Source of the DNA: Phymatolithon calcareum
Lineage: Eukaryota; Rhodophyta; Florideophyceae; Hapalidiales
Direction of reading: 5' to 3'
Assembly: GCA_977006965.1 (NCBI GenBank)
Contig: OZ345382.1
Span: forward strand, 930,001 to 994,000
DNA length: 64,000 nucleotides
A program made the position numbers and the translations under genes. Below are positions 44,584 through 57,530 of the stretch, piece by piece. How positions within the stretch are numbered: the first letter of the stretch is position 1; each line of letters begins with the position of its first letter. Below the pieces are notes generated by a model, which did not search any database, was not told the DNA's origin, and saw only the letters and a program-made list of their open reading frames with translations.

Positions 44584-45153
44584 TATATGGCGAGTGAGAC
44601 GGGTTTCGATCCGAGCCTTTCCCCGCCGTTCATGCCATGTGAGAGCTGGAGCAAGTAACTATGCGACCCAAGGTTGGCGATGGTTCTACAACTGCTGGTG
44701 CTCATGTCAAGAAACGAAGATGGCATGAGTTGACCGGCACATTCAGCTCTGTGCGAGGTAATTGCTCTACAAGTTTCTGCTGTGAGTAGACGAATTACTC
44801 CGATGTATCTGTAGAATACTGACTGCTCTACATTAAGTGAACTTTTACTCACTTCAAGGAAAACTCGTACATAATGCAAGGACCGTTAGGGATGTCCTTT
44901 TGAAACACCCGCCAACTATGCAGCATATGCTCAGAAGCGTTTTAATGGCACTTGTTGTTCTACACCTCTACATAGTACCTTCGTCAGACCCCGATTTGTA
45001 CACAAACATAATCATGCACACAACCGCAGAAACCGGAAAGGAGAATACTTCCGATAAACAGTTACTTCACATAAGTATTGGTAAACGACAAATCAAACCA
45101 ATCTTTACTGCACGTGAACACAATGGCAGCTTCATCAAAGTCATTCCAACTCA
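44584..45153. other. Intergenic region
   Basis: No supported gene. A frame over 44837-45265 (+) overlaps the GYF gene antisense and is probably a shadow. Confidence 0.4.
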
Positions 45154-45762
45154 TTACATAGGTCCTGGATATGGTCCCGAGGGTGGCGGAGGCGTTTGGG
45201 CCGAGTTTGCGGGAAGCGGATATGCCGGGTGTGCTCCAGAGTATGGCTGCTGTGCGGGTGGGTAATGCTGTGACTGGGGGTATCCTTCCGGTGGCGCGGC
45301 ATAAGCACCAGGTTGCGGATAACCATCTGGCTGCGGATAGGCGTCCCGCTGCGGATGACCACCGGGTTGTGGATAACCACCGGGCTGTGGGTAACCGCCA
45401 GTCGGAGGAGGCGGCGGAGGAGCATCAGCGCCAGAAATCGTCTCCTGCATCGGAACGGGTGCACCCGGCGGCAAGGAGTCTGGGCGCCCAGCGAGCGCAA
45501 TAAGGGCATTCTGAGCGGGGTCCGGCAGTTCATCGAAACGGGACCACTTCTCAAGTCGGATGAGACGTGACGAATTGGGCTTCTTCGGATTTGTGAATAT
45601 TTTCTCATTCGTCCACAGTAAGGCTCCACCGCTTAGTTGACCAGCCGCGTACATCTCTGCAATAGTCTTGCGCGTGTACGGACCCTCGCGCTTCCAGTCC
45701 TGACCCGGGCGACCCGGGCGGAGGACGAACCAGATCGCCGGTTTCTTGCGAAAGCACGACAT
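45154..45762 (-). CDS. GYF_2-type domain protein with YPQP repeats
   Basis: 202 residues. Residues 10-60 (WFVLRPGRPGQDWKREGPYTRKTIAEMYAAGQLSGGALLW, in pieces) match the GYF_2/DUF4339 fold, a small domain that binds proline-rich peptides. Residues about 115-202 are a disordered PPPPPP tract followed by YPQPGG/YPQPDG/YPQPGA hexad repeats and a PPPPSGPYPGP end. The protein could self-associate by its GYF domain binding its own tail; this is inference. There is no signal or membrane segment. The 5' end is at 45762 with 190 bp of C/T-rich upstream sequence. Confidence 0.8.
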   Translation of the reverse strand: MSCFRKKPAIWFVLRPGRPGQDWKREGPYTRKTIAEMYAAGQLSGGALLWTNEKIFTNPKKPNSSRLIRLEKWSRFDELPDPAQNALIALAGRPDSLPPGAPVPMQETISGADAPPPPPPTGGYPQPGGYPQPGGHPQRDAYPQPDGYPQPGAYAAPPEGYPQSQHYPPAQQPYSGAHPAYPLPANSAQTPPPPSGPYPGPM

Positions 45763-48700
45763 TCGTGGATTTCTGCCGAAGAAGATGGGCGTGGCGCTGA
45801 GGAGGGAACACGACGGAATTCAGGGCTCCAGTAGAATGAAAAGGGGTGAGGAAGGCAACGCGTTATGTGAGACTTGAAGTCACAGAGAAAGGGCAACGGG
45901 CTTGACAAGGACGGGTGCACAGCAATGCGTGCGACTGGTGCCTGTTAGAGTTGCCCTGTCTGAACAACAGCTGTGTGGCACTTGTGTCCAATACATTGTT
46001 GGGTACTGCATGCATGGTCTTCCGTTTCTTATGTAAGCAAGAGTCATCATAAAAGAGGCAGAATTGAAGATTCAATTAAATTCGATTGTCAATTACATTC
46101 TCAATCATATGATACAGTGCAACGAGGTTGTACTACCGGTATCATAGCAAATCATTGCCAGTTGTGCAGCGAAGAGGACAGTACCTCCTATAGCAAAGTG
46201 GAAGCTCGCAGAGCAAGCTGGCATTGATTGACTTGATTTGCACTTTTCCAGCATCCAAGGTGAAGGGAAGCTAGTGCTAGTCGGGAGCCTCACAGCAGTC
46301 TGTTGCGCACGGAAGGAATATGGATCTGAGGAAAGTACTTCAGTAGACATGGAGAACAAGCAAGTACCATAGAAACAGTTCTAGGTATGTTCTGAAGAGA
46401 GTCGGCAGGAGTGCAACGGGAACCTCAGTGGTGATCCTTGGATTGAATGGCGTTTGTTGAAGAGTGTAAAAGTTTTCTTATTGTAGAACTATCAGTGTCA
46501 TTCTGCAGGTGCATCGGAGCTTCTCTTCTCTTTGCCACTACAATAACTTATGGAGAAACTACCTCACACGGATTTGAGTGCTGCCAGTCGGCTTTTGATG
46601 CACTGAAATTGTTTGTTAAAGAGACTATTTTATCTTCTCGTTTTTGATGGTTTTTGTTGTTGGGTTTTAAGCTTGCTGGGGCTCTGAAAAACCTTTCTTT
46701 ATTTATCGCGGACGATCGCTCACACAGAGGTGAGGGCCGTAAGATGATCTGCAACATCTTCTCATTGTTCAGAAATTTGAGTATGCGTAAGTCGGCTTTT
46801 ATTATCCTTTCTTGATGACATGTCTGATATAAAACCACTATATCTTCCCTCAGAGAGCACAGTTTCTTGCTCCGGCTCTCACGATGGAGTGCAAAGAGAG
46901 GAAAGGGTCAGATCGCTCACCGTACATTGGATATTATGGTGATCTCATCGAGGACTCATTCGGAATCGGTAGTATAGTGGTCACTAGTGTCTATGTGCCG
47001 AACGTCCTCAATTGAGGACCGATTCAAAAGCTCAAAAACGTTAGTAAATTGAACGCAGAACGGATCATTCGCGCCATTATTGGAAAGCCGGGCTTGTATA
47101 GTGGGTGAGGAGTACCGCAACTACTACCTTAATATCTCGTCGTTCGGCGCTAGCAACGAAAATATAGTGGTCACCTAGAAGTACCAGACCTGCCATGCCA
47201 CGAGAAAAAGTCCGGCCCCGCGTGGTCGGTACATCCGTACACACAAAGGAAACATCGGTGATCTGTCTCGCAGAGTGCTCCAGACAATATGGAGCCTTTT
47301 CCAACTGAAAAAGTGTAAGTGGTACGGTTCAAGAGGTACTCGAGGAAAACTCAATGGTCGCACGATCATATCACTTCGCGTAAAACGTGTCATAGTTTAG
47401 CATTCGCCGAAGAGGACTAACTTTAAGAGAGTCAACCTGTTCAACGTCAAGATAGGGGACACTGGCGATAGCATTGTAGAAGCTCACCATCTTGAACCGA
47501 GCCAACACCGGCAAAGCACAATACAAACCCAGGACTGCTTACAGTACTCATCCTCGCCCATCTTCATCGCGAAACGCCAGTTTATTGTCCACAACCGCAA
47601 TTAGAAGCTCTTCAGAAGGACACAAAAGCTTCGATAAAACCTTAAGCTGCTCTAAAGACCTCTTCTGGGCTCTCTCTTCTACGTCTTGAAGGGCTCTTGG
47701 TACCAAACATCTCAAAACGAACTTGATCTCGTCTCACCTTACCGCGAGCCGAATACTGTCGCTTACGGGGAGACATGGTACGAGCGCCAAGCTCAAGGAC
47801 AGTATCGGGTTTGAGTTTCCTCTAAGTTCTGGAAACTTCGCACTCTAACCCGAGATTTGTTATCCGAAAATGACCGTAGTGGTCTTCATACGAAGTACGA
47901 TTGCGTCATGAACATGTTTCCCCACATTCAGCTGCGAAAATTTTGCTGATTGGGCGTCCGCTAAGCTGAGAATAATTGGGCAACAAGAGACTACAGTGAC
48001 AGAGCTGATTGAGTTTTTCGGAATACTCGTCCTCATGGCAAGAGTTGAGCTCAGCGCCGGGAGAAATTTTGGAGGACAACAAGGCCAAAGAACTATCTCA
48101 CCGCTCCTTCTTCTTCAAAGATTGGTAATCCGTTCGCCGAATACCTCCAGTGAATTTCATTCCGTGCGCAACCAAGTGAAGCATGTAGTCTGAGCAGCAC
48201 CGCTGGCCGCTCGGTCAAGATTCTGTCGATGCCATAACTGACCACAGAAAGCGCACTGTGCCTCCGTCGGACCTGATTTGCGTCCATGAGTCTATATCCC
48301 GTTGGCATGGGAACGGAGGTCACTAGCCGGAGAACGGTTGACAGATGCAGCACTCAGCGAGTTGAAGAAGTGCGATAATGCTGCATCTTCAACAAGTGCG
48401 ACTATAGTTCATAGGGGTTATCAAACTCTTCTGGCAATTTGCGTGATTGTTAGATGACTTTTATTCTCTGGTGCCCATCCAGAGGGTCAGCAGCACATGA
48501 CGCAGCGAAGGTATTTTCAAGTGCTGTTTGAGCAACTCATCGATAACACATTTGCCACGCGCATTACTCGTCGACGTTTAGTCGCTAAAGAACGTACATT
48601 TGCATTCGGAAGCGGTGTTAGAACCCTCTTAACTCCCAGGAAAAGGAAAGGAGGACTGAGGATATCATGGTGACTACTTGTGCTGTTCAAAACAACTGCA

Positions 48701-48891
48701 TAGTTGGTAAATTCAAGACAACGACTCTCTTGGGCTCATACCAGAGCATTGGAATTATTTATTTATTTTTATTCTTTTCTCGCGCAGTGTCGAGAATAAA
48801 TATCAAGACTGTTGAGCGCAGAAGGAATAAATTATTGTATTTAAGTTCAGTGAGGAATAAATAACTGGTTATTCCCAATTATTGGATCCAT
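45763..48891. other. Gene-poor region with decayed coding remnants
   Basis: No intact gene. On the minus strand from about 47,690 to 47,077, broken frames read as pieces of one protein (KAPYCLEHSARQITDVSFVCTDVP and SRGMAGLVLLGDHYIFVAS, each in part), suggesting an old pseudogene of unknown family. A tRNA-like stretch near 46,970 is discussed under rejected items. Confidence 0.4.
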
Positions 48892-49113
48892 CTAGCTGCT
48901 TTCTGTCACGATAGCATTGACGTCTTCGATTCCCCACACATCCGAGTTAGCATGAAGGAACATCTGCTTCTCGAAATTTGCAGGAATAACGCTTCTTCTT
49001 CTGTCATCCAACGCGTAACCAGCGATAGAGAAAAACCTCTCGCACATATTCGACGTGAAAAACTCATCGCGAACATGCTTACCGAAAACTCGCGGCATCT
49101 TGGGTGCTACCAA
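48892..49113 (-). pseudogene. hAT transposase C-terminal remnant
   Basis: The 73-codon minus frame contains MCERFFSIAGYALDDRRRS followed by IPANFEKQMFLHANSDVWG, the hAT dimerisation signature (S.(v)ER.FS.ag...t..Rr..l.p..fe...fl..N). The upstream catalytic part is not recognisable, and frames just upstream are broken. Terminal inverted repeats were not found. Confidence 0.7.
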
Positions 49114-52113
49114 ACGGTGCTCGCCTGGTACGCAGTTCCCGTTGTACTGTGTTGATTGCCATGGTTTTCATAATCCTAAATGAGAAGTCCGCAGCCGACA
49201 CGTCATGTGCTATCGATGACAAACATGTCACTTTACTGTTCAAGAATACCATCGGGCCCAAATAAACAATATAATCGTCGGGCCAAAATGCTGTCATTCT
49301 CCCCCAGAAACGTAGACTTAGTCGAGCGTTCTCGAGTAAATAATGCTTTCAAATAAATAAAATAATTGTCGTAACCACGAAGATCTCAATAAATACAATA
49401 AATATGCGCGACTCAGGAATAAATTATTGGAACAATAATTTAAATAATTACAATAGCAATTATTTTTTCCAATGCTTTGGCTCATACTGTAATAGGCGTG
49501 AAAGTGCCACACTATATATTTGTGGCGCTTCGACTGGCAGGAACTGTTTCGCTAAGCACGTTGAAGACATCCATGAGCTTGACGCTTTTGACGAGCCTGA
49601 GAGTGAGTAGCTTTCGTTTTCAAAAATTAAATGATTTTCAGTCCTCAATTGAGGAAAAAATCCCGGCACATAGACGCTAGGAAGGTTTTTCTGAGCTCTT
49701 CTAGCGTTAGCATGTATTCTAAGACATTACCCCCAAATCTATGTTCATAGTGGAGCTTATTACTAGGAATTTTCAGCTTGAGCAGTAAATACGTTGCAGT
49801 CGGCGCCACCTTCTTGATAATATGAGGATATGCTGAAATTGTTACAAAACAAGAGAATAGCTTTTTATCTGTCTGCAACTCTCGATTTCCTCATGTGCCT
49901 TATGAATAAGTGTTTCCTTCGCCGAGTACATGCGTTCTGAAGCCATTTCTAACAGCATTGCACACACTTAACGGTTATGTCTTCGCTTTTATGGCAAGGC
50001 TAACCTGCACCAGAGATCAGAAGTGGACACTTTATTGCTCTATCAATTATAGATGACCACCGCATATTCACAATTGTGGAGCTTGTCGTATTTCGCATTT
50101 CCATGGCATTTTTGAACATGGTACAGTACTCCACAGAATTTTAATTGATAAAACAATGGAACTGGACTTGACGCATTATTGGGGATATTTGATGATTTTA
50201 TTTTTGAGAGCTCCCAAAGCCTCACCTTGGAGTAACGGGGCAGCTCTTGGATAATCTCTACGCTATAGTCATCTGGCTGCTCAAAAGGTTCTTGATTCGT
50301 AATTCTCTCCCAACAAGAGCTCCAGTAAGTCTCTTGCACTCAAACTCAATTTCTGTACTCATGTTCGATGACGCTAGAGTACGTTGTAAGGCGACTAGTT
50401 CGACCACCGCGGTAATCCCACAGTACGCACCCAACACTGATTCCTCCAAAGGGGTGCTCGGTTGAATGTCAACCTTAGGCACCTTAAACGTGTTGCTCTT
50501 TCTCCTATGTAAAGGATCCCTGGTAGCTTTGACGCATTATTGGGATGGGTGAGTGTCCCCTGGTCCACCAAAATGCTTTATAATTCGTCAAGCCAACACA
50601 AGCCCCCAGAATTCTGGTGGGCCACGAAATTCTGTACAGTGGAAGAGCATAGGCCATCGCCTGTCTCAACAAAGACGTAAATTGTGATTAGGAGCGGGAT
50701 GATGCGGAAGGGCGCGAGAGCCCAGCGAGGGCAATGACCTCCTCCTTAAGCAGCGGACGAGCGATGAGGGTATCCCGGAGAGCGCCCATATATCACTGAA
50801 GATCACGTCGGATTTAATGCACAAATTTGCACCCAAAGAAAAACCAGGAATCATATAGTTGCCCCCCGCGAATAAGTAAACATCACAAGAGGGCACATCA
50901 GGAGGCAGGCACACAAGTGAGTATACTAAATCCATTATGGTGTCAGATCTCATTGTCGTCGCCGAAGGAAACAAAGATTTAGGTAGCTGTCCACAAATTT
51001 AGAACGATAGTAAGCGCAACAGCCAGCTTTTTTTTACTTGCTGCATTTTTAGCATTCCTGATGCGCCAAAAGGGGAAACATCGACAATCAGTTTAAATTA
51101 GACATGAACACCCCGATCGGGCCCCTCCCCGAAAAAAGCCCTCTTAGGGCCTCATTTTCCTCGAGAGGCCCTCTCCTCTCCTGTTTTCGCAAGGAGCCCT
51201 CGGGAGGGCATATGATACAGTGTACACGTGGTACAGATGTACACGTACAGTGGTCGAAAAGATGAATTTCAGATAAAAATTTGAAGGAATGATAGTCACG
51301 GATATCATGGGCAATATGCAGACGGCCCTCTTTTTGTCCATTTCTTTGGAGGCCCTCTCCGAAGTCCCAGCGCGGCAAGAGGGCATGCCCTACCCCTCTC
51401 GAGGTCCGCTCGGGATGTTCATGTTTAGTTCATATCCTCACACTCGATATCATACGTCTTAATGAGCGTGAACCACACATAAGTCCCGAGAGTAAATTCG
51501 GCTGGGGACAGCTTTCAGCGTGGAGTGTCGTGGGACGGAGGCTCGCAACTCAGAGTTTCAACTCTCTGTTGCAGCTGAGGTCTTTGCATCATTTTGTGCT
51601 TCATTCTTGTTCCCCAATTTGCTCTACGTCTCATAAATCTGCCGATATCGCCGCCATTGCGTCAGACTACCAACCCGTGTGTCTGCTTCGACGAACATGC
51701 ACCCATGATTTGAGCTGTTAAGCAGCTTCTCGTCTTGACACGCAACGCATGAATTTTACCGGAATTGATCAAATCGTATTCCACTGCATAAGCGCCTTGC
51801 CGTATTGCTCGGAGCACTGGCTCCTGCTTCGAAATGGAATTGCAAGTGACCAAAAACAGCCCTACTGCGTGTTTCTCCACATTGTCTCCGGGTCAAGATC
51901 CAAAATATACTGCTGGCGCCGTTATAGCACCTGCAAAAACGGAAGAATAGAAATCCTGGCGTCGTGTTTACATTAGAATCTGTTGTCGGGCCGATACTTG
52001 CCGGAACATGAGCAGCAATCAGACAGAAAAGCAAGAAGAGTGCGTGTAACGCGCGCTCAAGAAGGTGGAACTGGTGGAAAAAGAATGTGCGGCAAAAAGC
52101 ACCACAGCTAAAT
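49114..52113. other. Gene-poor region
   Basis: Short frames only. A minus frame at 50482-50258 (IEFECKRLTGALVGRELRIKN) is protein-like but unidentified. Around 51,110-51,400 a ggccctctc-type motif recurs several times as simple or degenerate sequence. Nothing else is supported. Confidence 0.4.
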
Positions 52114-53901
52114 CTATTTGGGCACAAAATAGATATACAATGCTGGACCAGCCGCCACAGCCGCGAGAAGCTCACCAATTGCCGTGTCCAAGCATTTGAT
52201 GCGCCTGCTAGGATCGCAAAAAACGCGCCGGCGACACACGGTTACGCGTACGAATCGTAGTTGGCGAAATGCCATCCGAGTACAATTGGGCTGGACATGA
52301 AAACCGAGACAAAAAGTCCACGGTCGCTTCCACAGCAGTCCCGACACCTTCGAACGCCGAATACGACTGGAACAAAGAATTGTAACTTCCTGTGAGCAGT
52401 GACCCTCCGCTGTGCGAGAAGGCACACTGGAACTTGTCGAACAGGCAATTGTTCCCGTACAGTTCCCTGAGCCGCGGACTCAGGTACTCGTGCAGGAACG
52501 ACGAGGAGCGGCTCACGCACCATACTGACATCCCATAATCGCAGATTCATGTAATCATGAGTGAGTATGTATCGACCGTCGGCTGAGAATCTGCAATCTT
52601 ATACCGACGCAACGATCTCAGAGAAGAATGATGAATGAGCGAAACGAGGACATGGTTCCTCGAAAACTTTCGACCATTTGTCGCACAGGGCGTTCTATCG
52701 CAAGTCGCACAGTTATACTGTGCGAAGAGAACTTGAATGCATGAAGATGTGACAATACTCCGGATGAAATTCAGCACACGTAATAACCTCTGTCAAATCC
52801 ACCATCCTCCCTGGCTTCATATCAACAATGTTGAAACCATTGCCCTGTCCAATGTGCAGGTTCCAAACATTGACGCACAAGTCGTCGGCGGAGAGAAAGG
52901 TATCTCATCAGAACTCAATGACACCAAGTTGATTTGATAAGCGTGCACATTGGAGAACACTCTTCGCGGTGCCGCTGAAATGACTTTGTTGCGTGTTGAA
53001 ACCTTGCATATTGCCAAACCGGATGCATCCACGCCCATGTACTTTAATCGCAATTCATCTAATGATGGCATGATGACGGAAGGCTTTTTCGCTCGTCGTT
53101 GGGCAGTTCGCGGGAAAGCAAGAGACATAATTGGAACCGGTTCACGCTTGTTGTTGTGATCATCCAGATACTGCTGGATGGAGGTTGCCCTACATTTCCC
53201 AAACTCCGGGCTATTGGCGCTACAGGTAGCACTGCTTGTAGTTGAAATGCGCTTCGATAGCGGTTGTGTCCTCATACCGCTTGGCGTTATCGAGAGTACC
53301 TCCTTGATATCCTTCTCGCACACACGCCAGAGTTTGATAATCTTGTCGTTTGCAGCAAGCAACTGCTGAGCCCCATTCGCTTCCCTGCACCACCGAATTT
53401 CGTTAATCTTCTCCTCGATTTCGATACGCTTCAAGTAGTCAAACTCGAGTTCATGGCTCTGAAACTGCGTCCAGAACTGGAAGTCGGGTGGTTCCCTACC
53501 GGTGCAAGCGGCTCCACTATGCCCATAGACATCTTGACCCATAAAATCATTACGCCTGTTAAGATCTGCGTTCAAATTAGTTCCCGTCTGTCTTCGTCTG
53601 CTACTGGAGTCGGAATCGACGCGCCTAAGTAAGACAATGCTACCGCCTTTGTCGCCGGTTGCCACCATATCAGCTGTCGTTTTATGTCAAACTGCCAAAA
53701 TCATGTCTGCATCACAAAAGTCTGAATGATATGCGACGTCACCGGCGCGTTCGCCAAAGGCTTGGGCGAATGCATAACGTGCCGGATGCGCATGTTCGGG
53801 GCAATGGTCGCCTGAGAAGGAGGATTCTGCTAAACGGCGGACATCTAAGTATCATTGTAGAGAGAGTCTTCGGACGTAAATGATGACCCTGAACGCCCCA
53901 T
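52114..53901 (-). pseudogene. Inverted pseudogene copy of the PP2A B55 subunit gene
   Basis: Covers the whole B55 gene (start-equivalent at 53901, stop-equivalent at 52114; 1,788 versus 1,800 nt). The longest frame (53668-52817) carries MVATGDKGG, FDYLKRIEIEEKINEIRWC, NDKIIKLWRV and APRRVFSNVHAYQIN, all matching the intact copy. It is broken before MVATGDKGG by a stop or frameshift, again after the SSDE segment, and again in the C-terminal third where the match switches among frames. The end, ALYIYFVPK, is still recognisable. Confidence 0.93.
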
Positions 53902-54184
53902 GCACGTTGGTAAAGCTTCCTAGGTTCAGCAGTGCGCGGGGGTTCCCGGCGGGCTGCACGTGCTACCTCTTTTCGTGTATTGAGCACGGTGCGGGAGAAA
54001 ATAGTACGCCGGGATATGGGCGAGAAGGCCGCGTGTAGAACTACCCTTAAGAAGCGCACGTCATAAGTAAACCTGGACAGACGCTTACAGTATCATTATA
54101 CCACTCATCCGCTATGCAAAGCGCTCTGCACCTCATCGCATTCGACTGCTAAGCTAACTCACAACGCTTTCGCTCAAGCCTTGT

Positions 54185-54805
54185 GATGTCCTGGAGAGGA
54201 AGAAGCTCGTGCTAAAGGTCGGTGAGTACCCCAGAGCAAACTTTGACGACGTTTTGAACCTCTTAATCGCCCATAACACCTCAATTGGCAAGGCACATAT
54301 CGTAGCAAATCGCCAAAAGCAGCGCATGGCGCTCATCTGTAGCCAGTGCACAGCTTGCGCCTTCCCTGTGAACGTCCGTGCGCTGCCGAGCGCTTTTGTG
54401 CGCTTCCAGACGCTTGGTGCAGCATCGGGTCGCGTTCGACCAGTGGAACAGAACTGTTTCGGGAACGTATGGCTATTGGGAACGTGGTCCAAGCAACACG
54501 AAGCCAGCATCACTCGTGTAGCAGTCACTGGTGACTTGCTAGTACAGGATGATTTCGTGCCGTTTATCCTTGTCGCTAAGCCGGGCCGCAAGCGCAAGAG
54601 GCCCTACTTGCCGTCCGAAATGAGGGCCCGTAACTGCTCCTCGTGCGGAAACACCAGTCACTTCTCGCAGACATGCGCTAAGCCAAACATCCACAATATT
54701 TTTGAGACGAAGCAAAAACACATCTACAACGCGGCTCATTCCATGATAATTGACCTCACCGCCTGCGATGACGGAGATGCTACAGTACTTGCCACGAGGA
54801 GCTAA
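54185..54805 (+). pseudogene. CCHC zinc-knuckle frame, transposase-like
   Basis: About 200 codons are open without an early ATG (a stop lies upstream near 54.15 kb and the first internal ATG is at 54326). A zinc knuckle, CSSCGNTSHFSQTC (CX2CX4HX4C), follows a basic GRKRKRPYLPSE linker. This end resembles the C-terminus of MULE-type transposases. The N-terminal half (NFDDVLNLLIAHN ... MALICSQCTACAFPVNVRAL) resembles the DNA-binding region of the same class, so the central catalytic domain would be missing. It is either an internally deleted element or a small host gene with an unseen first exon. Confidence 0.45.
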
Positions 54806-54911
54806 AGCATAGAGACTAGCAGGAAGTAAATTTTACTTTTTTGGACAAGTTTATTTTTATAGAGTGCTCTGTGTATCATAACGAGTAGTAGTTATTGCAA
54901 GGGGTGCCGAT

Positions 54912-55267
54912 TTAGCGAATTTTGCCACGTTTTTCGGTCCATGTTGCGAATTTCCTCAAATCTATATTATAGCGTGTATCCAGTTCTGGGCATAGGCACC
55001 AGTGCCCAATTTCGTGGTGGAGCCTTCCTGAAAACACAAAAACGGGATTTGTGCGTACTAAACCTGTCACATTTTGGGCACCTCTCACGTTTTGTATAGT
55101 CGCAAACGCAGTTTTGAGCCAACCCCCAGTGAGAAAGATTTGGTACCGTTCCAAAACGAGATTTACAGTGAATTGGGGACAGCTGGCACTCCGTTCCCTG
55201 AAACTTTCTCGTTCCGTGCTCATGTATCTCCATCCCATTCTATCATCCATTCGCTTTCGATCAACCT
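54912..55267. repeat. Inverted copy of the B55 upstream region
   Basis: 54,960-55,265 is the reverse complement of 58,580-58,905 with scattered differences. It corresponds to the 5' flank of the B55 gene and has been inverted together with the pseudogene. It keeps only the outer end of one foldback arm. Confidence 0.88.
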
Positions 55268-55990
55268 AGCACGCAGATGCAAGCGCGATGTGCTCTGCTG
55301 ATATACATATTTGTGCGCAGTGGATGGCGATTGTCGTCTGCGCAAGAAATGCCGGTCAGATAGATGTGGATAGAAAGTCCACGGTCGTTGACATTACGAT
55401 ACGGAAGCGAGATTCACCACCTGCAGCGAACAGCTGTAATCTTCTCCAAGTGTGAACTGAAAAATGCGAAGGCCGCTGCACAGCCCTTGTGCAATTCATT
55501 GTCGAAATAATAATAAACCAAATATTCCTTCATTCTGTCTACGTTTTCCCATAAGAAGGGCTATGCCACAATTTGATCTGGATTTCTACTCTCTTGCCGA
55601 ACCGAAGCTGAAAGTCGCAGAGATAATCGAAAGTATTAGAGGGATACGAAAAGTGCGCTTGTTCACGAATTCCGCATCGCCGTTTTCCAGTCGACAAAAA
55701 AAACGTGCACTGGAGAGAACGGTCACCTCTTTAACCTGCATTCCGCCTTCGCCACAAGAGCACTCGAGAAGATGTTTCAGGACGTGAAACGGAAAGTTGT
55801 TTGCTAACGGATTTGTCGACTTTATCTCTGAAATTTAGGAACAGCCCAGGAAAGCAATGGGGTTCAGTTTCACTTTGGATGTCGTTCTCAAGAGTAGACC
55901 TGAGAGATTTGTCGCTGCACTTCATTCGTTCCTGGTTCTACATTATCTCGGACACCGTATAGCATTGTTTCGGGGATTGTGTCTCAATTG

Positions 55991-56144
55991 TTTGTTTGTT
56001 TGTTTATTGCAAGTTATTCGAATTATACAAAGTGTACATTATTCAACATCTAGGGGTCCTCTAAATGTTCCTGATATGGATCCATTCCTGGGACTCGCGT
56101 ATCCGCTTCGCGCTAGTACTGCTGCACACCACTTCACGGCGACG
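55991..56144 (-). mobile_element. 5'-truncated SINE insertion
   Basis: Matches the 3' half of the 19.1-kb SINE with the same tttgtttgtttgtttattg tail (plus-strand view). It is flanked by TGTCTCAATTG (55980-55990) and TGTCTCAACTG (56145-56155). The duplicate locus near 62,270 has a single, uninterrupted copy of this target (tgtctaaattg). The tRNA-like head is missing. Confidence 0.92.
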
Positions 56145-56537
56145 TGTCTCAACTGTGTCTATGGCTAATTGCAGACTCATTTCTTCGTCAGTGGGCAGTT
56201 GTTCTTTACATATCACAGTTTAAATAAATGCGCTTTGTCAAGAGCGGCGTTCATGTAGTCTTCTGCGCAAAGAAAGGCAATGCAATGATCGAGAACATGT
56301 GAGCAAGGAATGCATCTGCATTCACGCACGTGATGCCGTCTCTTTACTTCTATTACTACGGCATTCGAAATTTCTGGAGTGAGCATGTTAATCGATCGGT
56401 TGAAACACGCTGAGGGGGGGGGATCATTCCATCATGGCGCAAGCGCGTGAAGCAAGACATATTTGTCGTGCAAGAAGAGATGTTGCAAAATGCGTCAACT
56501 TAACAACATCCAGACATTCAGCCTCTAAACCGCGGAT

Positions 56538-57320
56538 CTACTTTACATTGAATCCCTCGTTTCGTAAACAATCCTTATGTGCATCAATGAGCATTTTACA
56601 AGCTTCTTCACCGTTCAGAACAATGCATTCATCGTGTCCCTTCTTCGTTTTCGGACATGCGCAACAAATCTTCTTCTTCTTGGGTGTCACATCGTCCACG
56701 GCCTGTGGCGAAGGTTGTGCGGCGACGCGCTCCGCAGCACTAGGGCCACCGATTCAGCCTCGGCCGTGCGCGAGACAAACATGGCGAAATTGGACCTGTG
56801 CGTCACAGATAGGAACCAAGAGCTCAGTCAGGAATTTTTCCCCGCTACAGTGCAGGGTTTTTTTTGAACTGGCAAGAGCTGTGATCCGGCCTCCCCGTGG
56901 GAGAAGACTATCACCTTCTGGTAGTATGGTAGTACATGGATTCCGCCCTGAGTGGTGTGCCGCAACGCTCAAGGAAGCTGGGAGAGAAGACAGAAGAAGA
57001 TGAAAGAAGGCAGCAAGATGACTAGCTACCGTGAGCGTCCTAAATGGTTTCCAACCCGGGGCATCCCTTTGAAGGACGGCGATTGAAGATTGGCTATGTA
57101 GCGATATAGATGTTAAGCTTCCCCAAGGTCTGCACATTGTGCAGCTTGGGCAGCTGTTGTGACATCAAGTACCACTCGTATCTGTTAAGTCTACTGGAGC
57201 CGTAAGGATGTGGAGTTGTTTACCAGCTCTGATAAATCCCGCAATAAAAGAAAGAAAGAAATTGGAAACCGACTCAGGCGCTATGAGCTCACCGCCGGTG
57301 GCAGCCAGAACGTTCCCCAT
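56538..57320 (-). pseudogene. COX17 pseudogene interrupted by a retroposon
   Basis: Duplicate of the intact COX17. The Cys-rich domain is still readable, but a one-base deletion near 56,745 shifts the frame, an extra 3-bp unit lies in the lysine run, and a 463-bp retroposon splits the N-terminal part at the S-N-F-A codons. Confidence 0.92.
56795..57257 (+). mobile_element. 463-bp retroposon with 9-bp target duplication
   Basis: Flanked by GAAATTGGA at 56786-56794 and 57258-57266. The duplicate locus at about 62,918-62,926 has one copy and no insert. The 3' end is gcaataaaagaaagaaa, an A-rich tail. It has no long frame, and its first 90 bp recur at 39,970-40,060. This is probably a SINE or a non-autonomous LINE derivative. 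Confidence 0.92.
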
Positions 57321-57530
57321 ATTTGTCAACTTCTATTTGTCTCCGAGTGCTCCGCTTGCTTTTCCGCCCGTCGCTCGCTGGCTGTCTTCGACTTGTCCGG
57401 CTGGTAATGTGCGAATCGCGCTTAACGCAGTGTAAGAAACCGGCAGTCGTTCGCCCCGACGTCGCTGCGAATTTGGCCGCCGTCTTTCATCGAGTATTCG
57501 CGTGGCGGGCGCTGGCCGACAACACCTGAC

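Larger units (their letters stand above)
55281..57530. repeat. Direct duplicate of the B55-COX17 3' flank (left copy)
   Basis: Direct copy of 61,573-63,190 starting at a shared gtgctctgctgatatacat. It is longer than the right copy because of two insertions, at 55,991-56,144 and 56,795-57,257. Confidence 0.93.

Noticed and set aside
46965-47035. tRNA-like stretch (tcggtagtatagtgg ... ggaccgattca)
   Set aside because: It has a good box A but a poor box B, and the arms do not fold into a cloverleaf. At most it is a worn tRNA-derived repeat.
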